Source: Paulownia fortunei
Lineage: Eukaryota > Streptophyta > Magnoliopsida > Lamiales > Paulowniaceae
Assembly: GCA_019321725.1 (NCBI GenBank)
Contig: CM033106.1
Location: 28,012,118-28,076,117, forward strand
Length of the DNA stretch: 64,000 nucleotides
Direction of reading: 5' to 3'
Position numbers and translations under genes: made by a program. The notes under the pieces were generated by a model. That model ran no database searches, was not told where the DNA came from, and worked only from the letters and a program-made list of their open reading frames with translations. This document shows, in pieces, positions 49,251-62,494 of this stretch; positions within the stretch are counted from its first letter, which is position 1; each line of letters opens with the position of its first letter.

Positions 49251-49555
49251 GCTGCAAAGAACTGTTGCAAAATCATATGTTCCAAAGTTCTTGTTTTCCC
49301 TCTCTATTTCATTAGTGCTCGCTCTAAACTCAAATTAGTAAGCCCTATTTTGAGTTCTTTCCTTGTATCTTTTCCTCTTTTGTGGATTGCTGGAAAAAAA
49401 GATTGTTGTATCAGTTTGATTAAATCATCCATTGTCTGATTTTTTGAATAATATATCATAGTATCATTGCCCTCATTTGACTTATTTTGATTGATCTAGT
49501 AGATGAAAAGAAGCAAATTGAAGAAACCCTAGAATTTTTTTGAAGGAAAGAGGAA

Positions 49556-51084
49556 ATGGGGAGGGGTAAGATTGTCATCCGTAGGATCGACAATTCAACC
49601 AACAGGCAAGTCACTTTCTCAAAGAGAAGGAATGGATTGCTTAAGAAGGCCAAAGAGTTGTCAATCCTCTGTGATGCTGAAGTGGGATTGATTATCTTCT
49701 CTAGCACTGGGAAGCTCTATGATTTTGCAAGCACAAGGTTTGACAAACTTCCATATGATCTTTTATTTTCTCTCTAAATTTACACAATTGCTTATTACAT
49801 TCTCACTTCTTTTGTGGAAATTATGCACATCATTAATTACTATATTCCCAATATTTGTACATTAGGTCTTGATTTTTCTTCTTAGTTATTATTACTTTTT
49901 TTTTTGTGTTGTCTGTGTATTTTAAAAATTACTAAATAATCAAACCTTTTGCCTTTCTTCAAACCCAACCATAGCTTGATAATGTACGAAAGTTTGTGCT
50001 CACGCGAGCGCGTATCTCTATGTGTGTGTGTGTGTATTTTGTGCATGTGTTTGCATGCAGTGCAGTTTGTTGAGCTATAGAAATCCAGCCAATCCTTCCT
50101 GCATACAACGATGCCTTTCTGATCGAAAGTTCAGGCCATGAGTAATAGAACTTCTACTTTTGCCAAAAAACAGAACTCAAAATAGAAGTTCTACTTAGAA
50201 GTACAATTTTTTTTTCTTTATTTCTTTTCTATTTTTCTGGAGAAGAATGTAATTTCAACTTAAATATTCATGAACAGATTAAGAGGTTTTTTGCTTCAAT
50301 CCCATTCTGTTGAATGCTTGCCATCTTTAAGATGATAATAAATTAAGTTGTGTTGCTAGTCAAGATGATAAATTCTCAGCAGATTGCAGTTGAATCCTTA
50401 ATCAACAAATATACATATCCTTTTTCGATTTCGTCTCTTGGCCAAATTGTCAACATTATTGACCAAATCAAGCACTCACATGATGCAAATCAGACAGCAA
50501 ACAATATAACTATACAGGCAAAATGTCTATAATAATTGCATGAGAAAAACTTTGTACATTGGGAAGAAACATAAAATAGTACTAATTGTCATTTATTTAC
50601 CCCCAAGATATTGTGCAAATGATTGGATTTAAGATGAACAAAATCAAGAAATGAGGAACTATACAGTTTATATTTGGACTATATCAGTCATGGACTCATG
50701 GTATCTTTGTGAAGAACAATGCATGCGGGTTTATGAAATTATTTTACAAATTATCTGCCATATCACAAGAAAATTGAATTTTATAATTTAATATCAAGAG
50801 TCTAATCAAGATCTGGGATAGTTTTTGTTTCATAATGAAGGGTTCGATTAGTTCACAAAGGAACGAATATCCCATATACATATAAAAAAATCCACTTCAT
50901 TAGGAATAATTAAAAGAAATTACATTTGTAAAAATAAAAACAAGACAGCACTAATACACTGGTAATAAAATTGTCTTCACCTTTCATGTTAATCATGCTG
51001 AACGTGGTAAAATTCTTAGTTATATTCATTTGCTAACAAGAAAAAGAAGTCAAAATTGTTGGGAATTTTAGATAGGTAGATTTG

Positions 51085-51135
<51 letters not shown>

Positions 51136-52241
51136 CTTTTTATGTCATTGTGCCTAAATTTCTATTTTTCACCGACTACTTTTGTAACTTATTTTGAAAC
51201 TTCCTAATTGAATACAAAATACAAATTATGAAGGTATTTATATACCATAAAGAATCGTCTAAAGTCTTAATTGCCTTCAAACTTTTTAATATGTAAATAT
51301 TTAATTTTTTCATCAGTGAAGAAATAAGAATTTATCGTATAGTGCAAAATTAAATTTCTTACCTGCAAAATCTGCATTACTTCTAAATAAATGCTTTACA
51401 ATATTGAGAAACTAATTGAAGACAAAAAATTAGTCATTGATACTAATAACATATTACAAAATGAAGTACATTTTTAACTTATCTACTTTACAAACATCAT
51501 ATATATATATATATATATATATAAACATATAACGTAATCTAATATAGTGGTATTTAATTAATCTAACAAAAAATATTTTATTTACCATAATTTATCATTA
51601 AAATTTGGTCAGAAGGATAACATTGACAAAATTAAAATCATAGGAATAATTTTGATAATCAATTGAAACTTTAAGGAAATTAATTTTCATTTAATCAATT
51701 AAAACTTTAGGGAATGAAAATTTCCCGAAAATGTTTTCCTCATGAAGAAATGTATTTAACCAATTGACTTGACAAGTTGCTTTGATATTCCATTTGGCAA
51801 AAAATATTTAGTTTACTTATTTTCAAATGTAAAATAATATATATATACATATATATTATTTAAATGGGGTGCAAGCTTTTCGAAAACTAGGGTACGAACT
51901 GGTTGAAAATTAGGGGGTGTGGTTTAAAAATAGGACTGTTGTTTGGAAAGGCAATCAAAAACCTTTTCTCCTCAGAAAACATAAATTCATTTCTTGTAGC
52001 CATATAAATTTGTCCTGGTTTTGGTTTCTTTCAACAGATTCTCAGATTCTTGCATGTAATTAATCCCTGAAAAAACATGTGATAATATTCTGACAGGAGA
52101 TTGCATATTTGTATGGAAACAGTGGCATCACAGATAACCTGTTCTCTTTGCTTTTTTATCAGCATCCAATCTGTGGTTGAACGATACAACAAACTAAAAG
52201 AGGAGCATTACAATGTGCTGAGTCCTACTTCTGAGATCAAG
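49556..52241 (+). CDS. MIKC-type MADS-box transcription factor, AGL17 clade (copy B; exons 1-2 only, continues past the window)
   Basis: This is the paralogue of the gene at 5569-24772. Exon 1 (49556-49737, 182 nt) and exon 2 (52163-52241, 79 nt) have identical lengths and phases to copy A, with intact GT and AG splice sites. The MADS domain (residues 1-60) differs from copy A at one residue, Asn16 for Ser16, while the DNA-level differences in exon 1 are otherwise silent. The I region encoded by exon 2 differs at seven of 27 residues (62, 63, 66, 78, 79, 81, 83). Intron 1 is 2.4 kb against 4.6 kb in copy A. The K domain and C-terminus are not in the window, so completeness cannot be judged. 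There is no disabling change in the part seen. Confidence 0.85.
51084..51130. repeat. CT/AT compound microsatellite in intron 1 of copy B
   Basis: About ten CT units are followed directly by about 13 AT units. Nothing comparable lies at the matching place in copy A. A separate AT run lies at about 51498-51523. Confidence 0.85.
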
Positions 52242-52324
52242 GTACCTTAAATCAATTATCTATTACTATGTTACTTTGCAGTTCCCTGAATGAAGGATTA
52301 AATGGGAATGCTACATTTTGAGAA

Positions 52325-52745
52325 CATCAAACACTTTTGCAAAAAAATTAATCAACAATATAATATGAATTAAATATTTATATACTTAATGTGAATCGAG
52401 TATATCTATACGCAGTGGATTGTCAATCGTCGAATCAAGCTCGTCTACCAACTTCCTTTTGATTAAACCACGAATATTTTTTTTTCGACGGTGGTGAATA
52501 ACTACTATAGTTATTCACTCAATTACACATCTCAAATTTTTGGAGTCTGTGGTCAGAATTTTCGCGAGAATTACGTTCATTCACATATTCTGTTAAATAG
52601 GAATTAGAAATATATATTTATACTTAAAAATAGAATTACAGTTCAACTAGAAAACTCAATCCACTCAAATTGTGAAGACATCCAACTAAATATGAATGAT
52701 GCTAATTAGGTCAAGGCTTCTAAACTCGATTCAATTTCCAACAAC
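52325..52745. other. ~420-bp insertion in intron 2 of copy B, absent from copy A
   Basis: Copy A reads directly from the equivalent of 52322 to that of 52748 (about 10524 to 10552). The extra DNA in copy B has no coding frame. It could be a solo LTR or a MITE, but I could not define termini or a target duplication by eye. Confidence 0.4.
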
Positions 52746-53699
52746 TTTTAAGCAGCTTCATATGGGAACAATATGTGAAATAACCAAAACACAATAATCA
52801 TTAAACCAAAATCTGCTCCATGTCAAAATCGTATTCGGTATCTATTACTATGTTAATATGCATACTTAATTCGACAGTCTTTTATCGTACTTTCCTTGTG
52901 ATGGACGACTTTCCCACTGGTGTCTCCGCGACTGATGCACATAAGAAATTCACACGAAATCACAATGGTTCTTTGGCAGAATTTTCGTCATCTGGTTTTC
53001 GATACATTAAACTATTTGCTTGTGTTTGTGTATTCACTAGTCTCAGAAGTGACATGGGCAGTAGTTCTACAGGACAGTGGTTCAATTGTTGGTGAGATGG
53101 CATTGTTTGCATTGTTCTTATGGAATATATCTTGGAGGTTGTCTACATTGTTTTGTGTCTAAATGGAAGAGCTAAATTGGGTATGAGCAAAGCAAATCAA
53201 AGGTTGCTCATTTCTTCAGAAACTTGTAGTCTTCTAAATTAAGATCCATAAATGGATTGATTAGGCTTCTTCAATGGGTTATGCAATGAGAAATACTTAG
53301 TTGGTGCAAGACCTATGCCAACTATGTAATCATCAAAAGTTATGAAGGTTGAGCGTTATGGTGTGAAGATGACAACTGTTACCTCTGATAAGGAGTCAAT
53401 AGATACATGGTAGTCTTGGTCGAGCTCGATAGATGTTACACAATGCTAATGTTCGGTTCTTCCAAATGAGGGGATATTACACTCTGGAAGTGACCAAAAG
53501 TAGTTCTTTTGGTTTTATGTGTGGGAACTAATGACGGTATTTAAAGAGGGTGGGTATTTATACTCGTGGTGTCTTTTATATGGCATGAGAGGCCGGGGAC
53601 TATTTCATTGACTCGTACTCATGAGAATTTAACTCTACGAGAAATTAAACAAAAAGGTGTAGAATTGGCCAATTTCTCGTGTGTACCAAATGAAGTCTT

Positions 53700-55290
53700 T
53701 TGAGAAAAAGGAATTTTAGTTGTTTTGGTTTGTGATTCTTCATAATCATCAATATCATGGTACCACTTCTAATTCATATATTCTTTTATGAGAATTAATT
53801 TCTTTTCTTTCATTACAAGGACAAATATTTTTAGAAAATACAATATTCATTGATTCAATAATTGTACATACACAATAATTTACTGGTTTAAGAAATCAAT
53901 ATGCATTATTATTTTTAGCATGTTCGTGAATATGCAATCAATTATCTTGAATCCTATTTTAACCTTTTGGTATAGGTACTTTTACCTTAGCCAAACACCT
54001 ATACACTTTAAAATATTTATAGAAAGGCTTATGATCTTTCCATAACTTGCATGGAGTTGCATTCTTACTTTTTTGTGGTATCTTAAAAAGAATGTGATTA
54101 CCTGAGAGAACTGCTTCCCACCCCCTAAATTTTAGATATCAATATAGTATTCATCATATCTTTAAAGAGTACGATTTTTGTGTTCAACAATCCCTTTGAT
54201 TTAGTTGAGTAAAGAGTTGTAGTTTGATAAATAATATCAGATTCTGTACAAAGTTCTTCAATCGATGCTCTTTACTCGCCACCTCTATCACTACGAATGT
54301 GGTGTGCCGAAAAAAATGATGATTTGGCTAACTTATCCTCTAAATAACTATCACACTTATGATGAGAACATTTCATTGTTAGAGCAAATATGATGTATTG
54401 CACTTGTTCACAGAATATTCTCTCATATTATCCACCAAATTGACTTCAAGTATAACTGCAGAAAACTTGAGGTTTAACATGTCAATTGGCACATTCTTAT
54501 CCTTCGTCACATCTACCAACTCTTGATTGTCTTTTTACAAAAGTCGGTAGCTTTTCACCATATGGTTTAGTTTGCCACAATTATAGTAGTTCACTTTAAA
54601 CTTCTTAGTCTTACTCTTTGTGTGACCAATATTACAGTGTTTTCTCTTCTTGCTAGTATTTGTGTTTAGCTCTACAGATTTACTTTAGCCTCCATTGATA
54701 GCTTTTTGGATTTTATTTTACAAATCTAATTATCTTCTTTTATCCTTAGTCTGATAATGAAATTTTCAAGTCTTATTTCCTTGCGTTTATGCTTCAAATA
54801 ATTTTTAAAGTCTTTCCATAAAGGTGGCCGCTTCTTGATCATAGCTGCTACCTAAAAAGATTCACCGAACTTCATACCTTCTGCATGTATGTTATGGGGA
54901 GAATAATCGTTTTGAAGTTTAGAAATTTTTTGACTATGAATTTCTTCAAACCAGTCTCTGTTTTATACTTCTTTTCAAGTAATTCTCATAGTGTCTATGC
55001 AGATTTGACCGAACAATATACATTGTATATTGTGTTCAAACCATTGTGGATGTATTTTCTCCACAGAAAGTCACTATAACTTCATGTGTTGAATGCTGCT
55101 CTCTTTTGAAAATATTTTTCTCATTCAATCACTGTAGAAGCACCTTCACTTAAGAACCTCGATAAGTTCGAAGTGTTGAGATAGAATAACATTTTCTAAT
55201 GCCATCTCTTGAAGTCCATCCAGAAAATATCTCCAATTTCTCCACTAAGTGATGTCCGGTGGAACAACTACTAATGTTGTTGATGCCATT
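53700..55290 (-). mobile_element. Degraded Ty1/copia retrotransposon: gag to integrase remnant, intron 2 of copy B
   Basis: On the minus strand, a decayed gag region starts at an ATG near 55289. It contains a zinc-knuckle motif of the form C-x2-CGK-x2-H at about 54592-54548, with the last Cys replaced by Tyr. Integrase-like blocks follow: a RSDRGGE motif near 54290, then stretches resembling TTTLYSTKSKGIVEHKNRTL and the later GCLAKV-like region to about 53990. Frames are broken many times by stops and indels. No intact LTR pair was recognised. Copy A has no matching element. Confidence 0.7.
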
Positions 55291-56212
55291 AATTAAATTC
55301 ATACTCAAATTTTGTCTCAAAGTAGTGAGACAAAAATTTTAGATGACTAGGAAATTAATTTGAGCAGAATAACAATTTGAAAATTGAACTCTTTCTTTTT
55401 AAAATGAAATTGTATCAGGATACAACAACTTCTTGATATAATAACAATACAAATCTCAATAACAATAAACCAACAAAAATATTTTGAACTATCTTAGAAT
55501 ACTAAAAAGTGAGAAGAAAAGTGTAGGAATGAGAATAAATGAAATTTGCAAAAAGTTGAGTTGTTGAAAAATTATTAATGACAAGCACAACTGTCAAAAA
55601 TGTGGTTGTGATTGAACAAATATGTCTAGTTTTTTTCATTTAAGAAGCATTCGGTCCTTTTCGTTTACTAAACTTTAAAAAAAAAATTATTAATTTATCT
55701 TGTATAAAAAGGTATATACAATATTTGGGTCTACCTAAACCCAAATCAAGTCGATCGAGCTAGCTAGCCAACTGCATGCACGTGTGGCATTCAATCCAAA
55801 ACTACTAGAATGTAAACTCCCATTTTCAAAGAATTTGTTTTACTTTGGAGCCTAAACCTAATTATCAAACTTGAATTGTATAAAGTGGTATAAAGCCCTT
55901 CCAATGGCCAGCATGAGATGGATGACTTTTCATGATCCCGTTATTTTCCAATTTAACAATTTACATAATTTTAATTGACTCACTTTTGGCTTTAATTTCT
56001 CATTCATATGAAAGTACTTTTGAGCAATCAAATATACTCATCTATATGCAGAGTAAATTATATTAAGTCGGAGATTTTTATAATTATTAAATAGAATTCA
56101 CTTAAATAACTAATCAAAATTTGATTAAAAACAAAGTTCAAAACCAATATCCAACACGAACATACAATTCTGAGTTAGGTATATCGTAAGGTCAAGAATG
56201 ATGAATTCTTAC

Positions 56213-58320
56213 CACACACTTAAAGATGTTGTTTGATAACTTTTATTTACTAATTTTAAATAGAATTGTATATGTAGTTTTACTAAATATTAATTTCAAA
56301 TTACGATTTTATTAAGTAAAATTAAAATTGTGGTTTAGTGCAACTACGGACAGTTTGACAGTTTTAATAAAAAAAATCACGTAATTATAAAAAAAATACT
56401 TTTCAGAATATGAGTAAAAATTTAAATTGAATGAAAATATATTCGAACAATAATAATAAAAAATATTAAATTTAAATTAATAATGAAAAAATATCCAGAC
56501 ATTAAAGATGCCCATATAAAAAAGTGTAACCTAAATCTTTAATTATCTATCATACTAACTGTGAAAAATCATGTAATCTTCTTAGGCTATATGAAGCACA
56601 ATCACCATCAAAATTCTACCAACTCAAGCATTTGCCGAAATAAGGGTAGCTTGCTCTAATATGTTTGAAGTCCCAAACTTTGCAACTTTTACATGATTAA
56701 AAAAGCACATGAAGTTGCACCAATGCGGAAACAAAACTTTGCACTGCATAGAAATTGAAAATAAATGTCTACAATTATGTTTCCCAAAGAGACTGCTTGA
56801 GTTCAATCTACACACCAAGATAGAAAAAAAAAAAAAAAACAAGAAGAGTGAGATAGAGAGAGCAAGTTCTTGAATTGCACCTTTTCTAATAATGTTAAGC
56901 AATAACTAATAATTTTAATTAATAAGTACAAATACCTGCTTAACTTATATTAGGAATGGTGCAGTACATTTTTTTAAGTTTGATAAATGCCACCGCTTCG
57001 TTTTGGTGGTGTGATTTTTGTTTAATATTTTAAATTATAATTTGTGTCATAAATAAATATCAAATAAACGGTGCAATTTTTAAAATTTATGAACACCCTT
57101 AGTTATAGCATAATGCAGAAAGAAAATTTCTTCATGACTATTGTACAAAAGCCAGTCCTCTGGCTCTGCCAGATAAATTGCGGTCACCTTCTCTGTTAAA
57201 GGATCTTGAATTTGTATATCTCTGACAGAGCATGAATAAAATGTATTAGCTATTGTACACCATACAAAATGCGGATTAAAGAGATTATGAAACTATATCT
57301 GCACTTTTCTCATTAATGGAGGTTTTCATCCCATAGAATCAAGACAAGGGATAAAATCAACTTGAAAAAGTCTTAAGCACTCAAAAGTGATTGAAATCAT
57401 TTTGAAATGTTATGGGGAACTGTTTAGGAAAATGCATTTTAGGAGTTAACACCTAAAGATGTGTTTCAATGAATATTCAAAGATGGATGATGAATTATAT
57501 TTCCCAAAAATGCATGTTGCTTCATTTCTAGAGATGACATTCTACTATATATTATCTTTTTTATGCAAGACTTTATTTAGTTAGTGTTATTACATCATAT
57601 ATATTTACATTAAAGTAATGAGTGAAATATTTAAAGAAATCTATAAAGATATGAGGGCATTCTAAAAATATTTAGGGGAAGGAGGATGAGGATATAAATA
57701 TGGTTCCCTCAAAAGAATACCAAACACGTTTTTATTCTTGGAGGGGCCAAAACGTGGCTACGTATATGACAAAGATGAGGAACATTACTACATAAGACAG
57801 CCCTCTATGAAATAAACCTTTCTTCACGGTTCCTTAGGGAAGACATGAAACCACAAAGCAATGCTCAAAATCCAAATTGATGCATACAGAATATTTGTCT
57901 GAGTTTCAACATAAATACAAACAAACCCTGCAGTGTCCCCAACGGTTCCCAATTGATGCATAAAAGAGTATTAGAAACACATACAAATTAAAATATAGAG
58001 CAAACTCCATAAACAACTTTAATCTTAATGACATACCAACCCAAGTAGCGTCCACGCCAAATTTCAAGCACTGTTTGCATCAGCAAAGCTACAAGCTAAT
58101 GCCTCCTATTGCCTTTTGCAGAAGAACGAACCGTTGTCCTAAACACAAGACCAATATCTTGAAGCTTCTGTGGGAACTCGAACTCCCAAATTCCATTGAA
58201 AGATAGTTCGTTTGTCTGATCAGTAATAGGACTTGAACATCATAAGTTGAAGAGTCGAAACATACCTGCAGATGATGGAGGAATATTGGTCTCAGACCAC
58301 CATACAAACATAAAGACCTT
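56213..58320 (-). pseudogene. Copy B of the nested minus-strand gene remnant
   Basis: Three of the four exon-like pieces seen at 12726-14581 recur here. About 58320-58267 pairs with the first exon, but two bases are missing, so [12 protein letters not shown] coding shifts frame. About 58140-58065 contains the CTTGTAGCTTTGCTGATGC stretch, but one G is missing compared with copy A. The third piece keeps its donor (after 56213) and acceptor (before 57221) but is split by a ~900-bp insertion at about 56238-57145. The fourth piece was not found. If this was a gene, it is dead in this copy. Confidence 0.3.
56238..57145. mobile_element. ~900-bp AT-rich insertion in intron 2 of copy B
   Basis: It interrupts the exon-like stretch conserved at 13064-13275 in copy A. 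The interior has no protein frame. Its right part (56990-57095) contains, in reverse orientation, the short dispersed repeat also found at 32195-32290. More than one insertion may be present. Termini and target duplication are not certain. Confidence 0.45.
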
Positions 58321-58769
58321 TACAAAAGGTAAGAGTTTGGCAGTATATTTAGGAAGTCATTATGAATCTTATAAGCATGCTTAGCTATTTTATTCTCCAG
58401 AACCAGGCTAAATAGGTAAGCAGAGAAGGTCGCTGCAATATATTTTACATGTGCATACCTCCATAAAATAATAGAAGCATGTAAGTCAGCGATTAAACAT
58501 TTGAATTATCTTCCACGATAGAGCAAGTAGACAATTGACAATGGACATGTTCCAATAAGGCACTTAAACAAGGGGCAATACCCATGACTTGAATTCTTGG
58601 GGGATGCTGCTTCAGTGGAACAGTTTCAAATTTCTAGTAACTTATAAGAATAATTTCCAACCGTTCAAGACTATCTAAATCAAAAAATAAGAATAGAGAG
58701 TCTCCTAATCACTCACACATCTGGAAATAATTCCTGTGATGAGAGCTTTGCACCATGCTCTATGTCAGA

Positions 58770-60105
58770 GGGGGTAAGATTTCTACAAAAAAAAAAAAAA
58801 AAAAATTCCGAAACTTACACCTGCTATGCGGCCTGATTGCGCTCCATCAAGCGTGTTTGTGTTTGAATTTAGTGTGAGTGTTTGGTTTATGCAAGCCACA
58901 CACACACATCCACAATGTAAAGGCAACACATAATGTACAAGAACAATCCCAACCCTATATTATTTCCTCAATATTCAGACAAGGAATCTGCCCAAGGCTT
59001 GCACACATCATGTAACATCGGACATAAATGGGCAACAAGAACTAATCTGCATTTTGGACATCCCCACTGCTAGGAATATCGGCCAATCACATGCCACCGA
59101 GTGGCAAAGTCCTCCAGCAAGCTCAACCCACAATGTGCCATCTCTCGGGCGGCTTTCAAGATAAGAACTTCCTAACCGCCCACACATGGTACATGTCCAT
59201 AAAATGGTTACAAGGTCTGTTTCATTTGCTGTCCACCGATCCTGTAACTCCCAGCCTTAGTGCGCGTGCCTCGGCACCCCTCAGCGCATTTGCCATTTTC
59301 CTACTGCATCCTATTTCATCAACAAAATTCCATCCAACACTCTTAACAATCAAAGTCCTTGTCAATTCCTCTTTCAAACCTATCCCCGTTCTCGGTTAAT
59401 CCCCTCTATTCCCATAAATTGGTTGCACTGTCTTTGTCCGCATTCTCAACATAGCTCCAAACTTGATCCAAAAGCCATCAAATGTCTCTTTCTTGGGTAT
59501 TCTCCGAACTAAAAAAGGATATAAATGTTACTCTCTTATAAAAGGAAATTTTACATATCCATGGATGCAACATTCTTTGAAAATCAGCCGTTTTACCCTA
59601 CAACTAATATCCAGGGGGAGAGTGACTTGGAAAATATTAATTTTCAAACATAAATACAGACTTTTTTTTATACAAATCATGATTTTTCCCCTCCTTCATC
59701 ATCTTTCCACTCACCTAGCCTCCAACTGAGACTAGGACCATCCCTCAACCGAGACCATACAGCCTCCACAGTCTTCAATTTCGAGTACCCAATTTGACCC
59801 CAATCTTCCACACGATCAAACTTAACACCCAGCCTCACATATTGTCTATACCATGAGAAAAGACTTAGGATGGGGAAAACCAAGTGCATCCAATGCAAAA
59901 TCAAGAATCTGATCCAGATTCAAAAGACCGTGAAATCTCACCATTAATGAACCTTTTTTGAACAAAGTTTCTGAAGATATAGATTTGTCTATTTCCCTAA
60001 GAACATCCTATTAATAATTTTGTCCTATAAATAGTTGTCTCCATACAGGGCATTTTCCATAAAGGAAACTGAAGTGCAGGTTTTGAGAAATATCTGAAAA
60101 ATAGT
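58770..60105. other. Unassigned copy-B-specific sequence between a poly(A) run and the copia remnant
   Basis: This begins near a ~20-base poly(A) run at 58784-58804 and has no match in copy A. The part at 59000-59400 is less AT-rich than its surroundings and carries a 102-codon plus-strand frame at 59091-59399 that I do not recognise. A 75-codon minus-strand frame at 59904-59677 is also unrecognised. It may be the 5' part of the copia element that follows, or another insertion. Confidence 0.35.
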
Positions 60106-60109
60106 TTGA

Positions 60110-61703
60110 TGAAATGACTTTGGAAAAGATAGGCACATAGGAAATTGTAGATCTACCGAGAGGTAAGAACATGGGCTGCAAGTGGATCTTGACAGTCAAG
60201 CATAGAACCTATGGAAGTATTTAAAGATTGAATGCTTGTCTCCTTGGAAAAAGATTTACTCTGAGCTTAATATTGTTAGAGCCCTACTCTCCTGCTAATT
60301 TGGACTAGTCGCTAAACCAATTAGTCATGAAGAATGCCTTTCTTAATGGTGACTTAGGAGAGAAAGTGTATATAGGGTTTCCCCAATTTTAAAGAAAAAA
60401 TGACTCTAACATGATATGTAATCTTTAAAAGGCTTTATATGGTCTTTAATAGTAGTAGCCTTGTGCTTGGTTTGATAGGTTCACAAAGGTCATCAAGAAG
60501 AATGGTTATACTTAGTGCCAGTCTGATCACACTTTCTTAGTTACCATCCCCATTTTTATGTATGTCGACGACATAATTCTTATAGGGGATTATGATGAAG
60601 AGAAGGCTAGTCTTAAAAACCTTCTTGCCAGGGAATCTGAGATACAGAATTTAGGAGATCTCAAAGTATTTCCTATGAATAGAAGTTGCTTGGTCTAAGA
60701 AAGGGATTTGTGTTTCCCAAAAAAAATACATTCTCGGTCTATTAGAGGAGACATAGGCCTGGGTGTAAGCCCAGACTCCAATGCCAAGCTCGGGTTAGAT
60801 CAAAACAGCCCTTCAGTTGACAAAGGATAATATCAATGACTTGTTGGTACGTTGATATGCCTTTCCCATTAAAGACCAGATAGTAGAATCTCTATTAGTT
60901 TAGTAGCAAATTGATGAATGATCCCACCAAAGAACACTTAGATGAAATATGTAGAATCCTTCAGCATCTTAAATGGGCACCTAGAGAAGGATTATTCTTC
61001 AGAAAGAATCATAATAGAGAAGTTATGATCTGATGCAGATTGGGCTAGCTCTCCTATAGACTGAAGATCTACATCTAGTTGTTGTTTACATGTCTTGGCC
61101 AATCTTGTTACATAGTGGAGCAAAAAGTAAACAGTAGTTGCTATGAGTAGTAAGGCTGAATTCAGAGCCTTAGCCAATGAATTTGTGAGGGCATGTAGAT
61201 TAAGAGACTTTGGAAGAGCTCAAGTTTCTATTGGTAGTCCTATGAGAATTTTCTATAACAATCAAGCTGCAATTCGTATTGCTACAAGTCTTGTTCATCA
61301 CGACTGGACCAAGCATGTGGAATTGAAAGAAAAGATTGATGATGACTCTTCGATACATGCCAACTCCTTTTCAAACAGCCAACATAGTCACCAAAGCTCT
61401 TCCTAAAGTCAACTTTGAAGAGATAAAGTCCAAGCAAGACATGCTCAACATCTAAGCCCAGCTTGAGGTGGAGTGTTGATTATCGTGTGGATATCCCTGC
61501 TTTATAGGGATTTTTGCTTCTGTTATTATCTCCTATTTATTTGTGATTTGAGACCAGGATTTGTTTCCCTATATTCTTTTTTCTTAGGTATGTATTTTCT
61601 ACGTTGTTTCCTTTTCTGCCTATATATTCTCGTACCTGCCTTCTAAGTTGTATATTCTCTAAGTATTGTTCTATCTTAATAAAATTTCTATGAGAATTCC
61701 GCA
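60110..61703 (+). mobile_element. Truncated Ty1/copia retrotransposon: reverse transcriptase, RNase H and 3' LTR
   Basis: The plus strand shows copia polymerase blocks in order: GTWEIVDLPRGKN with GCKWI near 60140-60190, KNAFLNGD near 60330, the catalytic YVDDIILIG motif at about 60560-60588, an LGDLKVF-like block near 60655, and an RNase H part (SSKAEFRALANEFVRACRLR, then MRIFYNNQAAIRIA) at 61143-61330. Many stops and frameshifts make it inactive. A polypurine-like stretch, GCTTGAGGTGGAG, ends at 61473, followed by the LTR. The right edge abuts sequence equivalent to A position 18508. No 5' LTR was seen. Confidence 0.85.
61474..61703 (+). repeat. 3' LTR of the copia remnant
   Basis: It starts TGTTGA directly after the polypurine tract and ends in CA at 61702-61703, about 230 bases. 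AATAAA at 61678-61683 could serve as the polyadenylation signal of the element. Sequence homologous to block A resumes immediately afterwards. Confidence 0.65.
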
Positions 61704-61903
61704 CAAGTTTATTTCTTTTATTCCACATAAACTTGGATTTTATCCCAAAACCAAGAAGTAGCTATCAGAAAGTTTAAAAGAATCCATAATACTCTTCAAA
61801 TACTTCCCGTTTAAGGGTAAGAATGCAAATGCAATTTGAAAGTATCTGAAGCAAGTGTAAGGAATAGGATCAAACACATGGCATAGTCAACATTATTGGA
61901 AAC

Positions 61904-62494
61904 TTTGTTAGTTAAAACTCGTATTATACTCGTATAATACACGATATATGAATAATTGAAAAATACTTTCGTTTTCTATAATCATTTTGAACCGCCGCGT
62001 AATACTCCGTACTTTTGAGGTAAAACGTTTTATACTTGAGTATAATACTTAACGAATTAAATTCTATTTTAATAAATATTTATAATATCTAAATATAATC
62101 GAAAAATTATTCAAAGTTATTTATAAGTCTTAATGAAAATTATATAAATAAGAAATAAAAACTCTAATAATTTATGAATATAATAATTATTAATAGATAG
62201 TTATCTATATGTTATGTCATAATTAAAAATTAAATAATACTTATAAAATAATTTTTACATAATTTAAAAATAAATACAAATACAATTCATATAAAAATAA
62301 TGACAAAATAAGCCATATTTTTGCTCCGAACGATTCTTTTACATTCATATTTTATCCGTACATCTATAATTCCGTATATTAACTGTTTCCGTATTTTTGT
62401 CGATTTTTTTATTGTAACTTTTAAAAAATATTCATAATATACTCGTATGTATTAAACAGAGAGTTTTTTCCATCCCATATTCAGCTAACTAGGG
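61904..62494. mobile_element. 591-bp non-autonomous insertion with imperfect 8-bp target duplication (hAT-like?)
   Basis: In copy A the sequence reads without interruption through TTCGAAAC near 18688-18695. In copy B this site is split into TTGGAAAC (61896-61903) and TTTGAAAC (62495-62502) around 591 extra bases. The insert is AT-rich, has no protein frame, and carries CTCGTAT repeats near both ends. An 8-bp duplication is typical of hAT elements. Terminal inverted repeats are weak (only TAGTTA is clearly shared), so the family is uncertain. Confidence 0.5.

Noticed and set aside
59091..59399. 102-codon plus-strand frame in a GC-richer patch of block B
   Set aside because: No recognisable domain, no splice context, and it lies in repeat-derived sequence. 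Kept only as part of an unassigned region.
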